DNA of 64,000 nucleotides from NCBI RefSeq assembly GCF_048544455.1, contig NC_133538.1:37263469-37327468 (forward strand). The letters run 5' to 3'. Within the stretch, counting starts at the first letter, position 1. The number at the start of each line of letters is the position of its first letter. Shown here in pieces: positions 35,793 to 49,139 of this stretch. Position numbers and translations under genes: made by a program. The notes under the pieces are model-generated. The model saw only the letters and a list, made by a program, of their open reading frames with translations, was not told where the DNA came from and made no database searches. The stretch is from Silene latifolia (Eukaryota > Streptophyta > Magnoliopsida > Caryophyllales > Caryophyllaceae).

Positions 35793-37282
35793 TACTCCTT
35801 GTTTCTATCTTAGTTTATGGTCGTTGGTATTAGATGTTGGTAGTGTTGTTAGACGTTGGTAGTTGTTTTCATCGAAACTTTGATTTTTGGACTTGTATTG
35901 TTGGCCATAAGGCCAAATTTGCTAGTTGACTTTGTTGCAGGATTGGTTTTGGGGGTCGGGAAGTCATCCCGACTCAAGTTATGTGACGGCTATGTATATA
36001 TATCTTGGTTTATGACAGGTTTTATAAGGCATTTTGGCCTGTAGGTACTCGACAGAGTACCCCGTACTCTATCGAGTAGCTGCAGGAAAGAAGGAAATAA
36101 AGCTTTCTGATCTTTGGGCTACTCGATCGAGTAGCCAAGACACTCGATCGAGTAGCATGGCACTCGATCGAGTAGCATGGCACTCGATCGAGTACCACTA
36201 CATACTCGATCGAGTAGCACTGTTACAGGAGGTTTTCGAAAATTCAAAAGGTGCAGTTGTTTTATAATTGCAAGTTTGATGTTTAATGGGGTTATTAGTG
36301 CGTAGTAACACCTTTGAACCGTTAATTTCATATGTTGGAAGCCGCGCTTTGGTTTTATATGCATGTTTGTCACAATTAGTGAAGTGGTGACGGTTTCTTG
36401 TTGTTTTAATATTACATATGCCATATTACTATCTATCCATCGAAGTTACATGTTTTCATACATTTGTGCATACGATATTAACATGTTTATCGACAGCGGG
36501 TAGTTATTCCGGTGGTTTGTGCATGATTTCTAATTTAACGAGTATATGCTTAGGGCGTAATGTCTATAATAAATTATATGGTTCTAATTTATGTTAGGAT
36601 GCAAGTAATAGGTAATATGTGTGGTAATATTGGTGGTGAACTTCGGGGACGAAGTTCCTTTTTAGAGGGGAAGAGTAATGTCGCAAAATAAAAAGGCTGA
36701 TTTTTGAATTAATGTTGACGTTCGTTTATAATGCTTTGTTGTTTATTTACAAATTTTCTAGTACTTTGATCACATTGTTTATATGAAGTGTAAGTGGTTA
36801 CTTTAGTTCATTGAAGTGAATGTGATAGTATTTTTTAAAGGACGGTCATAAGGAGATAGTTGTGGTGCAATGTGTCGTAATAGAATCGCGTTGTTGAGTA
36901 ACATGGTGGTATTAGTTGTGCAGCATGAATTTGATATGAGATATGTTTCGGGTTGATAGTTGTTATCATGTGATAGGTAATCATTGTTTGTGTTGGTTCG
37001 CATTGCGAGGTTGATGTTTTATATATGATAGCTTGTAAGGGTTGAAGTATACATATAGAGTGACAGTTGATGATGATAATGTTTGTATGATAGTTGCAAG
37101 AGTCGATATATACATGTATGAATAGAGCGTTAGACGGTGATGATGATGACATGGGGGATGGTATTTCAGGGGAGTAATGACTTGAATAGGAAGAATGGTG
37201 ATGTCGTGTTTTTCCCGTGTCTTATGCGTTGAGATAGGTGAGTTGAACTTCGGGGACGAAGTTCTTTTTAAGGGGGGAAGAC
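35793..37282 (+). other. E4 3' non-coding region with palindromes and polypurine modules
   Basis: Seven palindromes (36047, 36066, 36121, 36142, 36162, 36182, 36204). A GAACTTCG/CGAAGTTC hairpin occurs at 36638-36657 and again at 37245-37264. The second is followed by the polypurine tract TTAAGGGGGGAAGAC at 37268-37282. Confidence 0.8.
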
Positions 37283-38576
37283 TGTAATACCCGCCCTTTT
37301 AGGGACCCTTTGACCAGCGTTGACTGACCTTGGGAGCGGGAATAGTTCTTAGAAGTGCGTGCCAAAGCCATATTGGGTTACGAGTTATGAGTGGTACTCG
37401 ATAGAGTAGAGGCTACTCGATCGAGTAGCGTAGTTACTCGGTCGAGTAGGGGGTCACTCGATCGAGTATGTGGGGTACTCGATCGAGTACCGAGTTTTCA
37501 GCGAGGGTTTTATATCGCGTTTTGTTATATCCGCAATTCATTTCCGCCACTTTCCTCCTATCCTTTGGTCGCCTCTTTCCCTTCCCTTCATCATAAAACC
37601 TCCATGGAAGCCTTTTGAAGGTTCTTGTGCCTTAGGAGAGCGTCACTTGAGTCGGGTAGCGGTCTTTTTCCGGGTTTCTCCTTATAGGTATGTCATAATC
37701 ATCATTCGTGTTCTTGTTCTTTACAGTTAGGTTTTGCTTGGTAGTAATAGATGATTGTGTTGTGGTTATAAGCTTTGCTTGATTGCTGGATATGTCATGT
37801 GTTGGCATGGATTGGTTGCAGTTGCTTAAAGGTAGGTTCGCCTACTCAGTTTCTGTAGATGGTCTAGAGTGTCGGTTGTTGTGGTTGTATTGTGGTTGTT
37901 GTGTGTTGTTGATTCATTCAGACGGTTGTTGCTGTTGTATTGTGATTGTGACTATTTGTGTCTGGTTCTCGAGATGCGTTCTCGGCTGAGTGGAGTCACT
38001 TGCGGGAGTGGCTTCACGCCCTAGTTTCGCCCTTCGTGGAACCCGCCACGGAAGGGGATGTGCACATTAATGGGACTGGGTTATCGCTCGATATGATGAG
38101 CGGGGATTTGGTGGGTACGGCTGCGGTCCCCCACTAGCAGGGCTGGTCCAGTGGACAGTCGGTGACGGAGATTGATCGGTGTGGGTTGCTTGTGCGTGGC
38201 TAGTTGTGTTACATTGTATTGCTAGTTGTTGTTGGCTTTGCTGTGTTTTATCTCAGTACTGACCTTGTGTGGTTGTCTTCTTGTTTTATGTGTCTGCCGT
38301 GATCCCTTATGGTGAGCAGTCTGTCTTAGCAGGTGTTGATGTTGTTGATAGCTGGAATCCGGGCAGGGATGAGTCTTCACGAGATTCGATAGCTTTAGAG
38401 AGTAGTCTTTGAGTTGTATCTTTTATATCGTTGTTGGTTTTAATTCACTTGTAATATAACATAATAGTTCTTTTATCGACATTTGATTATTACTGTCCTC
38501 AGGCAACCGAGATGGTAATGTCCTTATATGCTAAGGAAGGCCTAGTTAAGGCTCCTCTGGATATGGGGGTGTTACA
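37283..38576 (+). repeat. E4 3' LTR (1294 bp)
   Basis: Same length as the 5' LTR with only scattered substitutions. Palindromes at 37396, 37415, 37436, 37456 and 37477, hairpins at 38030-38056 and 38498-38511. Confidence 0.95.
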
Positions 38577-39891
38577 GTGTTGACCTTACCCGAGGATGGA
38601 GTTGATTTTGATGTGTTTTGTGACGCTTCTAAGTTGGGTTTGGGTTGTGTTCTCATGCAAAATAAGAGAGTTGTTGCCTATGCTTCGGGACAATTGAGAG
38701 TTCATGAGGTGAACTATCCTACTCATGATCTCGAGTTAGCTGCCGTTGTTCATGCTTTGAAGATGTGGAAACACTATCTCATTGGAGTTCATTGCCGTAT
38801 CTACACCGATCATAAGAGTTTGAAGTATATCTTCACTCAGAAAGATTTGAATATGAGGCAACGTCGTTGGTTGGAATTGGTGAATGATTACGATGTAGAG
38901 TTGTATCATGAAGGAAAGGCAAATGTGGTTGTCGATGCCCTTAGTAGGAAGTCTACCCATTCCTTGAGTGTCATTCGTGTGCTTCCCGATGACCTTTGTG
39001 CCGAGTTTCATAAGTTGAGTCTGCAACTTGTGGAAAGTGGTTTTGATTACCTTGGTGCTATGGTTGCCGAGCCCGTTCTTCACCGTGAGATCCTTGATAG
39101 CCTAGTGGATGACGCTACTTTCAAAGGTTTCCAAGCCAAGCTTCTTGTAGGGAAAGCTAAAGATTGCGAGATTGATGCTAGAGGTTATCTTCGTTACCGA
39201 GGACGCATGTATGTACCCGATGTCGTTGAGTTGAGAAAGAGAATTCTAGATGAAGCTCATTTATCCCCTTATTCGATTCACCCTGGAGGAGACAAGATGT
39301 ATAAAACTTTGAAGCTTCAGTTTTGGTGGCCTAACAAGAAGAATGACATTGTGTCATATGTTGGAAGGTGTCTTACGTGTCAACCAGTGAAGATTGAGCA
39401 TAAGAAACCCGGTGGTTTGCTACAACCGTTGGATGTTCCTTTATGGAAGTGGGAGTCCATCTCCATGGATTTTGTGATGGCTTTGCCTAACACCGTTGGA
39501 GGAAAGGATGCCATATGGGTGATTGTGGATAGGTTGACCAAGTGTGCTAGGTTCATTCCTATCAACGAGACTTGGAGTTTAGACCGACTTGCTAGTGCTT
39601 ATGTTGAGGAGATCGTTCGTTACCATGGTATCCCTAAGGGGATCGTATCGGATCGTGACCCGCATTTTTGTTCGAGATTTTGGAAAGCTTTGCGAGATGC
39701 TATGGGTAGTAAGTTGTTGATGAGTACCGCTTTTCATGCCGCTGCCGATGGACAATCCCAGAGGACGATTCAAACTCTAGAAGACTTGTTACGTGCTTAT
39801 GCCCTTTATTGTCATTCTCGTTGGGAGAATATCTTACCTTTGGTGGAATTTTCTTACAACAATAGTTATCACGCTTCTATCAAGATGGCCC
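38577..39891 (+). pseudogene. pol: G1 RNase H and integrase, first part
   Basis: Resumes G1 pol after E4. RNase H shows [28 protein letters not shown] and [11 protein letters not shown]. Integrase has the zinc-binding HHCC region ([11 protein letters not shown] to CLTCQ), then the core with SMDFVMALP and SDRDPHF. The third catalytic residue, Glu in the family's GQSERT segment, is Gln (codon CAG, 39759-39761). The frame is open for about 438 codons but is cut at 39891 by a LINE. RNase H looks intact; integrase should be dead even without the insertion. Confidence 0.9.
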
Positions 39892-41220
39892 ATGTGTAGA
39901 GCACTCAAGCTTACTCACTTGTGTTTTGCGGATGACCTCCTCATGTTTTGTAGGGGAGATAAACAGTCTATATGCACCATTCTGAGAGCTTTTGCTACGT
40001 TCTCTAAGGCTTCTGGACTGGTAATGAACAGAGAAAAATCTGATATCTACTTTAATGGTATGTGCAATTAGGATAGTCAGTATGTGATGAGGGTTTCATG
40101 CTTCAGAGAAGGGTCTTTTCCATTCAGGTACATGGGCATTCCCATTTCTTATAAGAGAATGGCTGTTGGGGATTTTTCCAGGCTTGTGGAGAGAGTGGTA
40201 ATGAGAATTCGTGGTTGGGGAGCTATAAAGCTCAGTTATGCTGGTCGCCTTGTCCTTGTCCAGGCTGTTCTCTCACAGCTGCACAGTTTTTGGGCTCGTA
40301 TTTTTCTCATTCCTGTGACTGTGATGGACAGAATAGAGCTTATTTGTCGAAATTATTTGTGGAGTGGTTCTGAGGAATTTCTGAAAACTGCCCCTGTAGC
40401 ATGGACTAAGGTATGCACTGGAAAAAAATCTGGTGGTCTTGGTATTATTAACTGTAAAATGTGGAATGTGGCTATGCTTGGCAAGTATGTATGGTGGATT
40501 GCCATGAAGGCAGATCACTTATGGATATGATGGGTGAATCACATGTATATTAAAGACCAGCATTGGATGGATTATGTTCCAACTGTTAGTTCAAGCTGGA
40601 CATGGAGGAAGCTTTGCCAGGTCAAGGAGCAACTTAAACCTGCCTACTATAATGGGCAATGGAGGTTTAATGCAGGGAGATATACTATCTCTGAGGGTTA
40701 CATTTGGCTTCAAGGTGATCAAGTCAAGGTTCCTTGGCATCCTGTTGTATGGAATCGTTTCAATATGCCCAAGCATGCGTTTATTGGATGGCTAGCTATC
40801 CAAGGTAGACTACTCACTAAGGATAGACTAGTACGTTTTGGGGTTATTCAGGATGGTACGTGTGATATGTGTCTGGACCATGCTGAAGATCATTCTCATT
40901 TGCTATATCATTGCAAATTCAGTAGCCAATGTTGGGCTTTGCTTAAAGTCTGGTTGGATGTGGCTTTGCCTGGCAGTGGGATACTTGAGTGGTGTTGCTC
41001 TTGGAGATGCAGGTCTCTCATGAAAAAAAGGATTGTCTGTGCTGCGGTGTTGGCTTTGGTGTATCAGCTGTGGAGGGTCCGTAATGTGTGCTTGGTGGAC
41101 TGTTACCTCCCTTCTCCTGCAAGTGTTGTTAATTCAGTGCAACAAATAGTGCAAAGTAGAGGTCGGCAATGGAAGTGGACTTCTAAGTATCAATGTATGA
41201 GTTGGTCTCCTAGGATGTAA
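39892..41220 (+). pseudogene. LINE ORF2 C-terminal part
   Basis: One frame from the RT catalytic box FADDLLMF (39925-39936) through the thumb region (FRYMGIPISYKRM, RIRGWGAIKLSYAGR) to a zinc-binding reverse transcriptase domain (zf-RVT) with FNMPKHAFIGWLA and CDMCLDHAEDHSHLLYHC. In-frame stops at 40069-40071 (TAG) and 40528-40530 (TGA). Endonuclease and the front of RT are missing through 5' truncation. Plant L1 clade. Confidence 0.85.
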
Positions 41221-41330
41221 TTTGTTAGATGGTTAGCAGTTTATAGTAGGGTTACAATGTTTGTGTCTATTGGTGAATGTATGACTTTATCTTAATTATT
41301 AATATAATTTTCACATTTCACCAAAAAAAA
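39892..41330 (+). mobile_element. 5'-truncated L1-type LINE
   Basis: Flanked by a 10-bp duplication AAGATGGCCC (39882-39891 and 41331-41340) and ending in about ten A residues. Only the 3' 1.4 kb of the element was copied, as usual for target-primed reverse transcription. It splits G1 integrase and lies in the same orientation. Confidence 0.95.
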
Positions 41331-41332
41331 AA
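41221..41332 (+). other. LINE 3' untranslated region and poly(A)
   Basis: Short AT-rich trailer ending in an A run at 41323-41332. The last one or two A bases overlap the target duplication. Confidence 0.85.
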
Positions 41333-41954
41333 GATGGCCCCTTATGAAGCCCTTTATGGAAGGAAATGTCGTAGTCTGATTTGTTGGGATCAAGCAAGTG
41401 ATGTTCGTGATCTAGGGCCCGACAAGTTAGCCGAGACCATTGATCAAGTGAAGCTCATCCATGAAAGAATGAAAGTCGCCCAGGATCGTTAGAAGTCGTA
41501 TGTCGATGTTCGTCGTCGACCCTTGGAGTTTGAAGTTAGAGATAAGGTGTTCCTAAAAGTGTCCCCGATGAAAGGAGTTATGAGGTTCGGAGTTAAAGGG
41601 AAGTTGAGTCCAAAGTACATTGGACCGTACGACGTTGTGAAAAGGATTGGTGCTGTGGCTTACAAATTGGATTTGCCCCCGAGTTTGGGTAAAGTTCATG
41701 ATATTTTCCGTGTGTCTCAACTTAGGAAATACATTAGCGACCCTAGTCATGTGTTGCAAAATGAGATTCCCGAGCTTGAACCTAGTCTTTCTTTCGAGGA
41801 GAGACCTATTCCTATCTTGGATAAGAAGGAGAAGAAACTAAGGAGCAAAGTGGTGCCCTTGGTGAAGGTGTTGTGGAAGTGTGGTGATGTGGAAGAAGAG
41901 ACTTGGGAGCCGGAGGCTTCCATGCGTGTCAAGTACCCTAACTTATTTTTGTAA
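41333..41954 (+). pseudogene. pol: G1 integrase C-terminus with chromodomain
   Basis: Resumes with MAPYEALYGRKCRS, the conserved end of the gypsy integrase core. The GPYDVVKRIGAVAYKLDLP segment and HDIFRVSQLRKY follow, then a chromodomain-like end (LVKVLWKCGDVEEETWEPE). Chromodomains of this clade can steer integration to heterochromatin. One stop at about 41490 (TAG, in the AQDR-KSY region). Terminates at 41952-41954. Confidence 0.88.
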
Positions 41955-41972
41955 GGTAATACCTTTCGCTTC

Positions 41973-42011
41973 AAGTTTCGAGGGCGAAACTTTTTAAAAA
42001 GATGGGGTGAT
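41973..42011 (+). other. G1 hairpin and polypurine tract
   Basis: AAGTTTCG/CGAAACTT hairpin around AGGG (41973-41992), then AAAAAGATGGGGTGAT directly before the LTR. Same layout as in E4 and E6. Confidence 0.75.
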
Positions 42012-44415
<2,404 letters not shown>

Positions 44416-45169
44416 AAATTGCTTGATTTTGCATCCAACTTGATTGAAGCATCTAATGGACAAGTGACAGGCTTGCAATTTGTGTAAGCAAATTCATCCT
44501 ATAACTCTGTTGCATACGTCTTTTGTGTGATGGCTACACCATTTGAAAGATGCTGAAACTCTAACCCTAGGAAATAACTGAGTCTTCCCATGTCTTTTAT
44601 CTTGAAGGTATCATCTAAGAAGGCTTTCAAAATGGTGATTTATGTGTCATTGTCTCCTACAAACAATATGTGATCTACATAAATGGCTAGGTCAACCACT
44701 TTCCCATCTGTCTTCTTATAAAACAAACCGTAATCATTAAGGGATTGTCTATATCCTTTTGACTTTAATTTAGAGCTTGACAAAGCTTGGCATTCCATTG
44801 CCTTGAAGTTTGTTTAAGACCATAAATAAACTTATGCAATTTACACACCATATTCTTCCATTTGACTCTCAGACCAGAAGGAATTTTCATGTATACCTCT
44901 TCATGTAAATCACCATGTAAGAAGGCATTGTTGACATCCAACTGAGTCATGGGCCATCCTTTCTTGTCATCAATTGCAACTAGACTCCTGATGGTTGTCA
45001 TCTTTATCACAGAGGAGAAGGTTTCTGAGTAATCTATACCTTCCCTTTGTGTGTATCCTTTGACTACCAATCTGGTCTTGTAACGTTCTATGCTGCCATC
45101 TGACTTGTGTTTCACTCTGAACACCCTTTTGTAGGAAATGGAATTCTTCCCAGCATGCAAAGGAACCAC
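44416..45169 (-). pseudogene. pol: C1 reverse transcriptase (truncated by G1)
   Basis: Copia RT (RVT_2 family). [20 protein letters not shown] and [15 protein letters not shown] are clear, followed by [13 protein letters not shown]. The catalytic YVDD box reads YVDH (44670-44681), so the second Asp is lost. A frameshift lies near 44765 and a stop follows the YVDH box. The frame continues, weakly, to the G1 boundary. Confidence 0.85.
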
Positions 45170-45264
45170 AGACCAGGTGTTATTTTCTCAAGGGCTTTGA
45201 ATTATTCCTCAATAGCTTGCTGCCACTCAGGATATGCAGATGCCTCTGCATAAGTCTTTGGATC

Positions 45265-46371
45265 TTATACAGGCAACACTATAGTATCTCCTGCACTAGT
45301 TATAGAAGTAGCGGACAAGCAAACAGAAGTAGGCAAAGAAAGGTTTTCATATAAAGAGGTTAATGTATGACTATAGTAATCATTGTGTGCATTGTTGCAG
45401 CTTTTGCTTGGCATTTTACAAACATAACCCTGTAAATAAGCAGGTGGCTTAGAAATTCTGGTTAACTGTCTAGCATGAGATATATTATTGTTGTTATTAG
45501 TGACAACAATATTGTTATTGTCATTGTTATTTATACCGGCATCAGAAGAACCATGATTATGCAGATCATTTGTGTTTGTTGTAGGGATAGTTCTATTAGA
45601 TTTACTAGGATTTGTAATGCTTATATGAGGAAAATTAGGATTATCATTCATAGAAAGAGGTAGAAATTTTGTCACATTGTTTTGAACATAAGGAAATATC
45701 TCCTCATGGAACACAACATCCCTAGAAATCATTGTAGCATGAGTATCCAACCTGAGTAATTTGTAAGCTTTCTTGCCAAAAGGGTACCCAAGAAAGACAC
45801 AAGGAATAGCTCTAAGAGAAAATTTATCACGACCAGGCTTGACAGTAGATGCATAAACCAGACACCCAAAAGATCTCATATGAAATCAGGAATTTTACCA
45901 AAAAGCAACTGATAGGGTGACATATTCTGTAAAAGTTTGGTTGGCGATCTATTGACAATATAAGTAGCAGTTAAAATACAATCTCCCAGTATTTTCTAGG
46001 TAAATTTGATTGAAATTTAAATGCTCTAGCAGTTTCCAAAAGGTATTTGTGTTTTCTCTCAACAATACCATTCTGTTGTGGAGTATGAAACATGAGGTTT
46101 GATGCAATATACCTTGTTCAGATAAAAATTGAGATGTAGTTGTGCTGGTACCCAGCTCAAATGCATTATCAGAACGTATAATTTTGACTTTCTTATTGAA
46201 CTGAGTGCTGACCATACTGATAAAGGTTTTAAGAAGGGGGAAAGCATTGCTCTTGCTGGTCAACAAATGTGTCCAAGTACAACTTGTGAAATCATCTACT
46301 ATTGTGAGAAAGTGTTTGTAGCCAATGTAAGTGGGAGTATGATATGGTCCCCATAAATCTATATGGATCAA
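45265..46371 (-). pseudogene. pol: C1 integrase (frameshifted)
   Basis: Copia-type integrase core with HIDLWGPYHTPTYIG, VDDFTSCTWTHLL and IIRSDNAFE. The region around the third catalytic residue near 46090-46060 is frameshifted, and a second shift follows near 45950. The C-terminal [11 protein letters not shown] and [14 protein letters not shown] segments are intact in 45265-45879. The Asn/Ser-rich linker to RT follows. Confidence 0.85.
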
Positions 46372-46431
46372 TTCAAAAGATGAAAAGGAGACAGAAGAAC
46401 TTAATTGAAAATATAACCTATGTTGTCGTGC

Positions 46432-46990
46432 TTAAGCACAAATTGAACAAGAAAGCAAATCATTTTCAACAGATTTAGAATCACATAAATGCAATTGTTT
46501 GAGTTTGTACACTGATAAGTGGCCTAATCTTTTGTGCCAAATATGGCTAGAAGAACTAGAAACGACAGTATGTACAGAATGCTTATTAGAATTAAAAGAA
46601 AATGAAGTTGGTGGGACATTATTATTCTTCTTTGTTGTCTGAGTTTGCAGCAAGTATAAATCATTGCAATTTTTACCAAAGATCAAGGGGTTCGTGAAAT
46701 AGTCCTGCAAATAACAAACAGTATGAGTAAAGCTCACTACTGCGTTTAATTGTTTATTTAACTTGCTTATAGATAACAGATTAATAAATTTAAAACATGG
46801 AACATATAAAACCTCGTGTAAGGACAATTCAGGAATCAGATTAACTGTCCCAATAATATCTATCTTGACAATTTGACCATTGGGTAGAGAAATGGTATAA
46901 GGTCTAGCAATTTTCCTATGTTCAGCAAACAAATTCATATTGGAACACATGTGATCAATAGCACCAGAATCTAAAATCTAGACAACTGAA
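46432..46990 (-). pseudogene. pol: C1 protease active site and GAG-pre-integrase domain
   Basis: The protease motif DSGAIDHM lies at 46948-46971. The Trp normally two residues earlier is a stop (TAG, 46978-46980), as from TGG by G-to-A change. Downstream are LHEVLYVPCFKFINLLSISKL and the GAG-pre-integrase segment HIWHKRLGHLSVYKLKQL. Ends at a stop after LSCSICA, the start of the integrase zinc region. Confidence 0.85.
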
Positions 46991-48268
46991 TAAGCATTTA
47001 GATTTATGGAAACAGTATTAGAAAGACTGTTACCTGGAAAGTTAGCTGATGAACATGGATATTCAGAAGAAGTATTGCCTCCAGAAGTAGAACCTTGGTG
47101 CTGCTGTTTAGGATTTCCTTGCCCATTATTCAACTGACCAGTACCATTACTCATGTGAGCATGTCCATTGTTCATCTGCATGTTATGATTACCACCAAAG
47201 TGACCAAGAAAGTTGTGGTGCATTACCAGCAAAGCGCCTATTTTTGTTCTCAAGATGATAGCAGATGTCGACTGTATGACCCTATTTCTTACAGTAGTTA
47301 CAAAACATAGTGGATCTGTCCTCTGAATCATTAGCCTTGCCTTTGAAACCATTAGGCTGAAATATTGGCTTCTTGAAATTGTTTGATGGATTGAATTCGC
47401 CATTGAAATTTCCATTCTTGATTGAACCCTAAAAAGTATTCTTTGAACCATTACCATTATACCCAGAATTGTTAGAAAACCCATAATTACTTGAGCTTCC
47501 TTTCTGAAACCCAGAATTGTTCAAACCACCTTTGTTGAAATTTGCATTTCTTGCATATAACGCAGCTGAATCAGCTTGAACAGAAACAGTATTGTGGATT
47601 TCCCTTTGCCTCTCTTCTTGCAGTAAATTATTGTATACAACACTGATTTTAGGCAAAGGATTCTGAAGTAAAATTGTACCCCTGGTAACAACAAAAGGGT
47701 CGTTCAAACCCATCAGAAATTCAACAACCCTCTTATCTTCTTGAAACCTTGTTTGCTTCTGCTTGGCACCGCAAGTACATCAACAAGTGCAATTTGGGTT
47801 CATACCCATACCATCAATCTCATCCCAAATGGATTTGAGTTTGGTGAAGTAGGTGACAATAGAATCATTGCCTTGAGCGAAATCATTAAGTTTCTTGTGA
47901 ACTCCATATAACTGTGCACCATTAGACTGACCAAAACGTTCTTCTAACTCAATCCAAGCGTCCTTTGCAGAATTACTATAAAGAATAAAATCTGCGATTT
48001 CAGAGGACATAGAACTTAGAATCCAGGAGAAAACGATGTCGTTGCATCGCTGCCAATGTTTGGCTGTTGCTGCAGTAGAGGCTGGTTTAGGAATGGAGCC
48101 GTCAATGAATCTGATTTTGTTCTTCGCTGAGAGAGCAATTAACATGGAACGCTTCCAATTTCCGAACCCAGTGCCTTCAAAAGGAGTGTCTACCAGTTTG
48201 ACACCAGTAATCAAATCATTATTGTTGATAAAGTGTGGATCATCAGGACCGATTGTAACTTCTGGCAT
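46991..48268 (-). pseudogene. gag: C1 gag (frameshifted)
   Basis: The minus-strand ATG at 48268 gives MPEVTIGPDDPHFINN. A copia gag domain follows (VDTPFEGTGFGNWKRSMLIALSA, then LEERFGQSNGAQLYGVHKKL, gag-polypeptide/UBN2 type). It breaks near 47780 and continues in other frames. A Gly/Asn-rich stretch and a frameshifted zinc knuckle (near 47270-47315) lie before protease. Confidence 0.85.
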
Positions 48269-48407
48269 CTTGATTTGCGGTTTTTTTTTCAAGAAATTGA
48301 TGTTATTAAAAAAATTGAGAGAAAAAAAACGGAAACTATGATTAAGATCAGAGATTTAAAGCGGAAGAAGATGAACGAAAGAAACAGGACCAATCAATTG
48401 ATTGAAC

Positions 48408-48423
48408 CTGGACTCTGATATCA
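48408..48423 (-). other. C1 primer-binding site
   Basis: Minus strand TGATATCAGAGTCC directly after the LTR end CTACAACA, a variant of the tRNA-iMet site used by most copia elements. Confidence 0.75.
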
Positions 48424-48690
48424 TGTTGTAGTTTATAGGAAATCATGATTGTGATTGATTAAAGAGGATGAAGATTGATTAGAGAGAGAATAATGAAGAG
48501 AGAATTGATAATAGAGAGAGAAATTAGTAATCTTTGTATTAGAATCGTGTTTAGAATTATATGATACAATGAAGGTATAATCTTCCTTATATGATCAGTT
48601 AAACCGACTTAATAAATTTAACTGACTAATTAACAAAATTCTAACAACCTTTGACTTTCATATTCTAATTTTGACTTCTATATTCTAACA
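48424..48690 (-). repeat. C1 5' LTR
   Basis: On the minus strand it begins TGTTAGAATATAG (48690) or alternatively TGTTAGAATTTTG (48646) and ends CTACAACA (48424). Short (223-267 bp), as in many copia elements. No partner LTR in the window to settle the outer end. Confidence 0.6.
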
Positions 48691-48974
48691 TCCACTCATC
48701 TTCTCCAAATCTTGCAAAGGCAAATGTGAGTCCCAAGACACAAATATAAGTTCATCTAAGGGCTCTATAGAATGGACATTTAACATAGTCCAAAGCATAA
48801 CTGTGGGGGTGGTGTTAACATTACTACTGTTGCACAATGATAAGAATTTGTGTAATTAATTAAGCTGGTTTTCTGCATGATTATCGATATGTAGAACTTG
48901 GTCTGTATTATCGATTTTATAAATAACAACCCAACCAACTATATTATTAGGTGATGTGTAACAACTTTGTTATT
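48691..48974. other. Flank of C1, possibly old unique DNA
   Basis: About 280 bp not matching any other part of the window. One plus-strand frame stays open from about 48692 to 48861 and reads SSSKGSIEWTFNIVQSITVGV. It could be an exon scrap or chance. No promoter or splice evidence. Confidence 0.3.
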
Positions 48975-49084
48975 AAATATCCCTACTATCTGCTAATCTG
49001 CTTTGTCTGTCTCATTCATTTAATTATCTTTTGTGAGAGGTATTTTTTATCAAAAGTAAATAAATCATTCGGACGGAGAGAGTA
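48975..49084. mobile_element. Possible degraded Stowaway-type MITE
   Basis: Right end GGACGGAGAGAGTA (reverse complement TACTCTCTCCGTCC) resembles the Stowaway terminus, including the TA. The interior on the minus strand (GATTTATTTACTTTTGATAA, ACCTCTCAC) is like such elements. The left end is only weakly similar. Confidence 0.4.
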
Positions 49085-49139
49085 TCGGTCAAAAAGAGCA
49101 TCATGTCAAGCAGTTCCAACTTTCAATATCATGTTTGGG

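Larger units (their letters stand above)
30686..38576 (+). mobile_element. Non-autonomous gypsy-type element E4 with Athila-ORF1-like gene
   Basis: TG...CA element of 7891 bp in a GTGTT duplication (30681-30685 and 38577-38581). LTRs are of identical length (1294 bp) and nearly identical, so it is young. iMet primer site, 2.2-kb leader, one protein-coding region unrelated to gag-pol, 1.5-kb 3' region with two hairpin-polypurine modules. LTR motifs are shared with E1 (palindrome array, AACCCG-loop hairpin, CTCGG/CCGAG hairpin), so an E1-type autonomous element is the likely helper. Confidence 0.9.
27960..42011 (+). mobile_element. G1 interior: Ty3/gypsy chromovirus (Tekay/Del type)
   Basis: Gag, protease, RT, RNase H, integrase and a C-terminal chromodomain-like segment lie in that order in one reading frame, interrupted by E4 and a LINE. 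The gypsy order (RT before integrase), the iMet primer site and the C-terminal WEPEASMRVKYPNLF segment identify a chromovirus. G1 was inserted in the RT gene of C1. The right target duplication would be AAATT at 44416-44420, and its partner is off the window. Confidence 0.9.
44416..48690 (-). mobile_element. Ty1/copia element C1, 5' two thirds, minus strand
   Basis: On the minus strand: LTR, primer site, gag, protease, integrase, then RT, the copia order. RT is cut by the insertion of G1 at 44415, so the 3' part and second LTR should lie left of the window. Multiple stops and frameshifts mark it as old, and it must predate G1. Confidence 0.9.
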
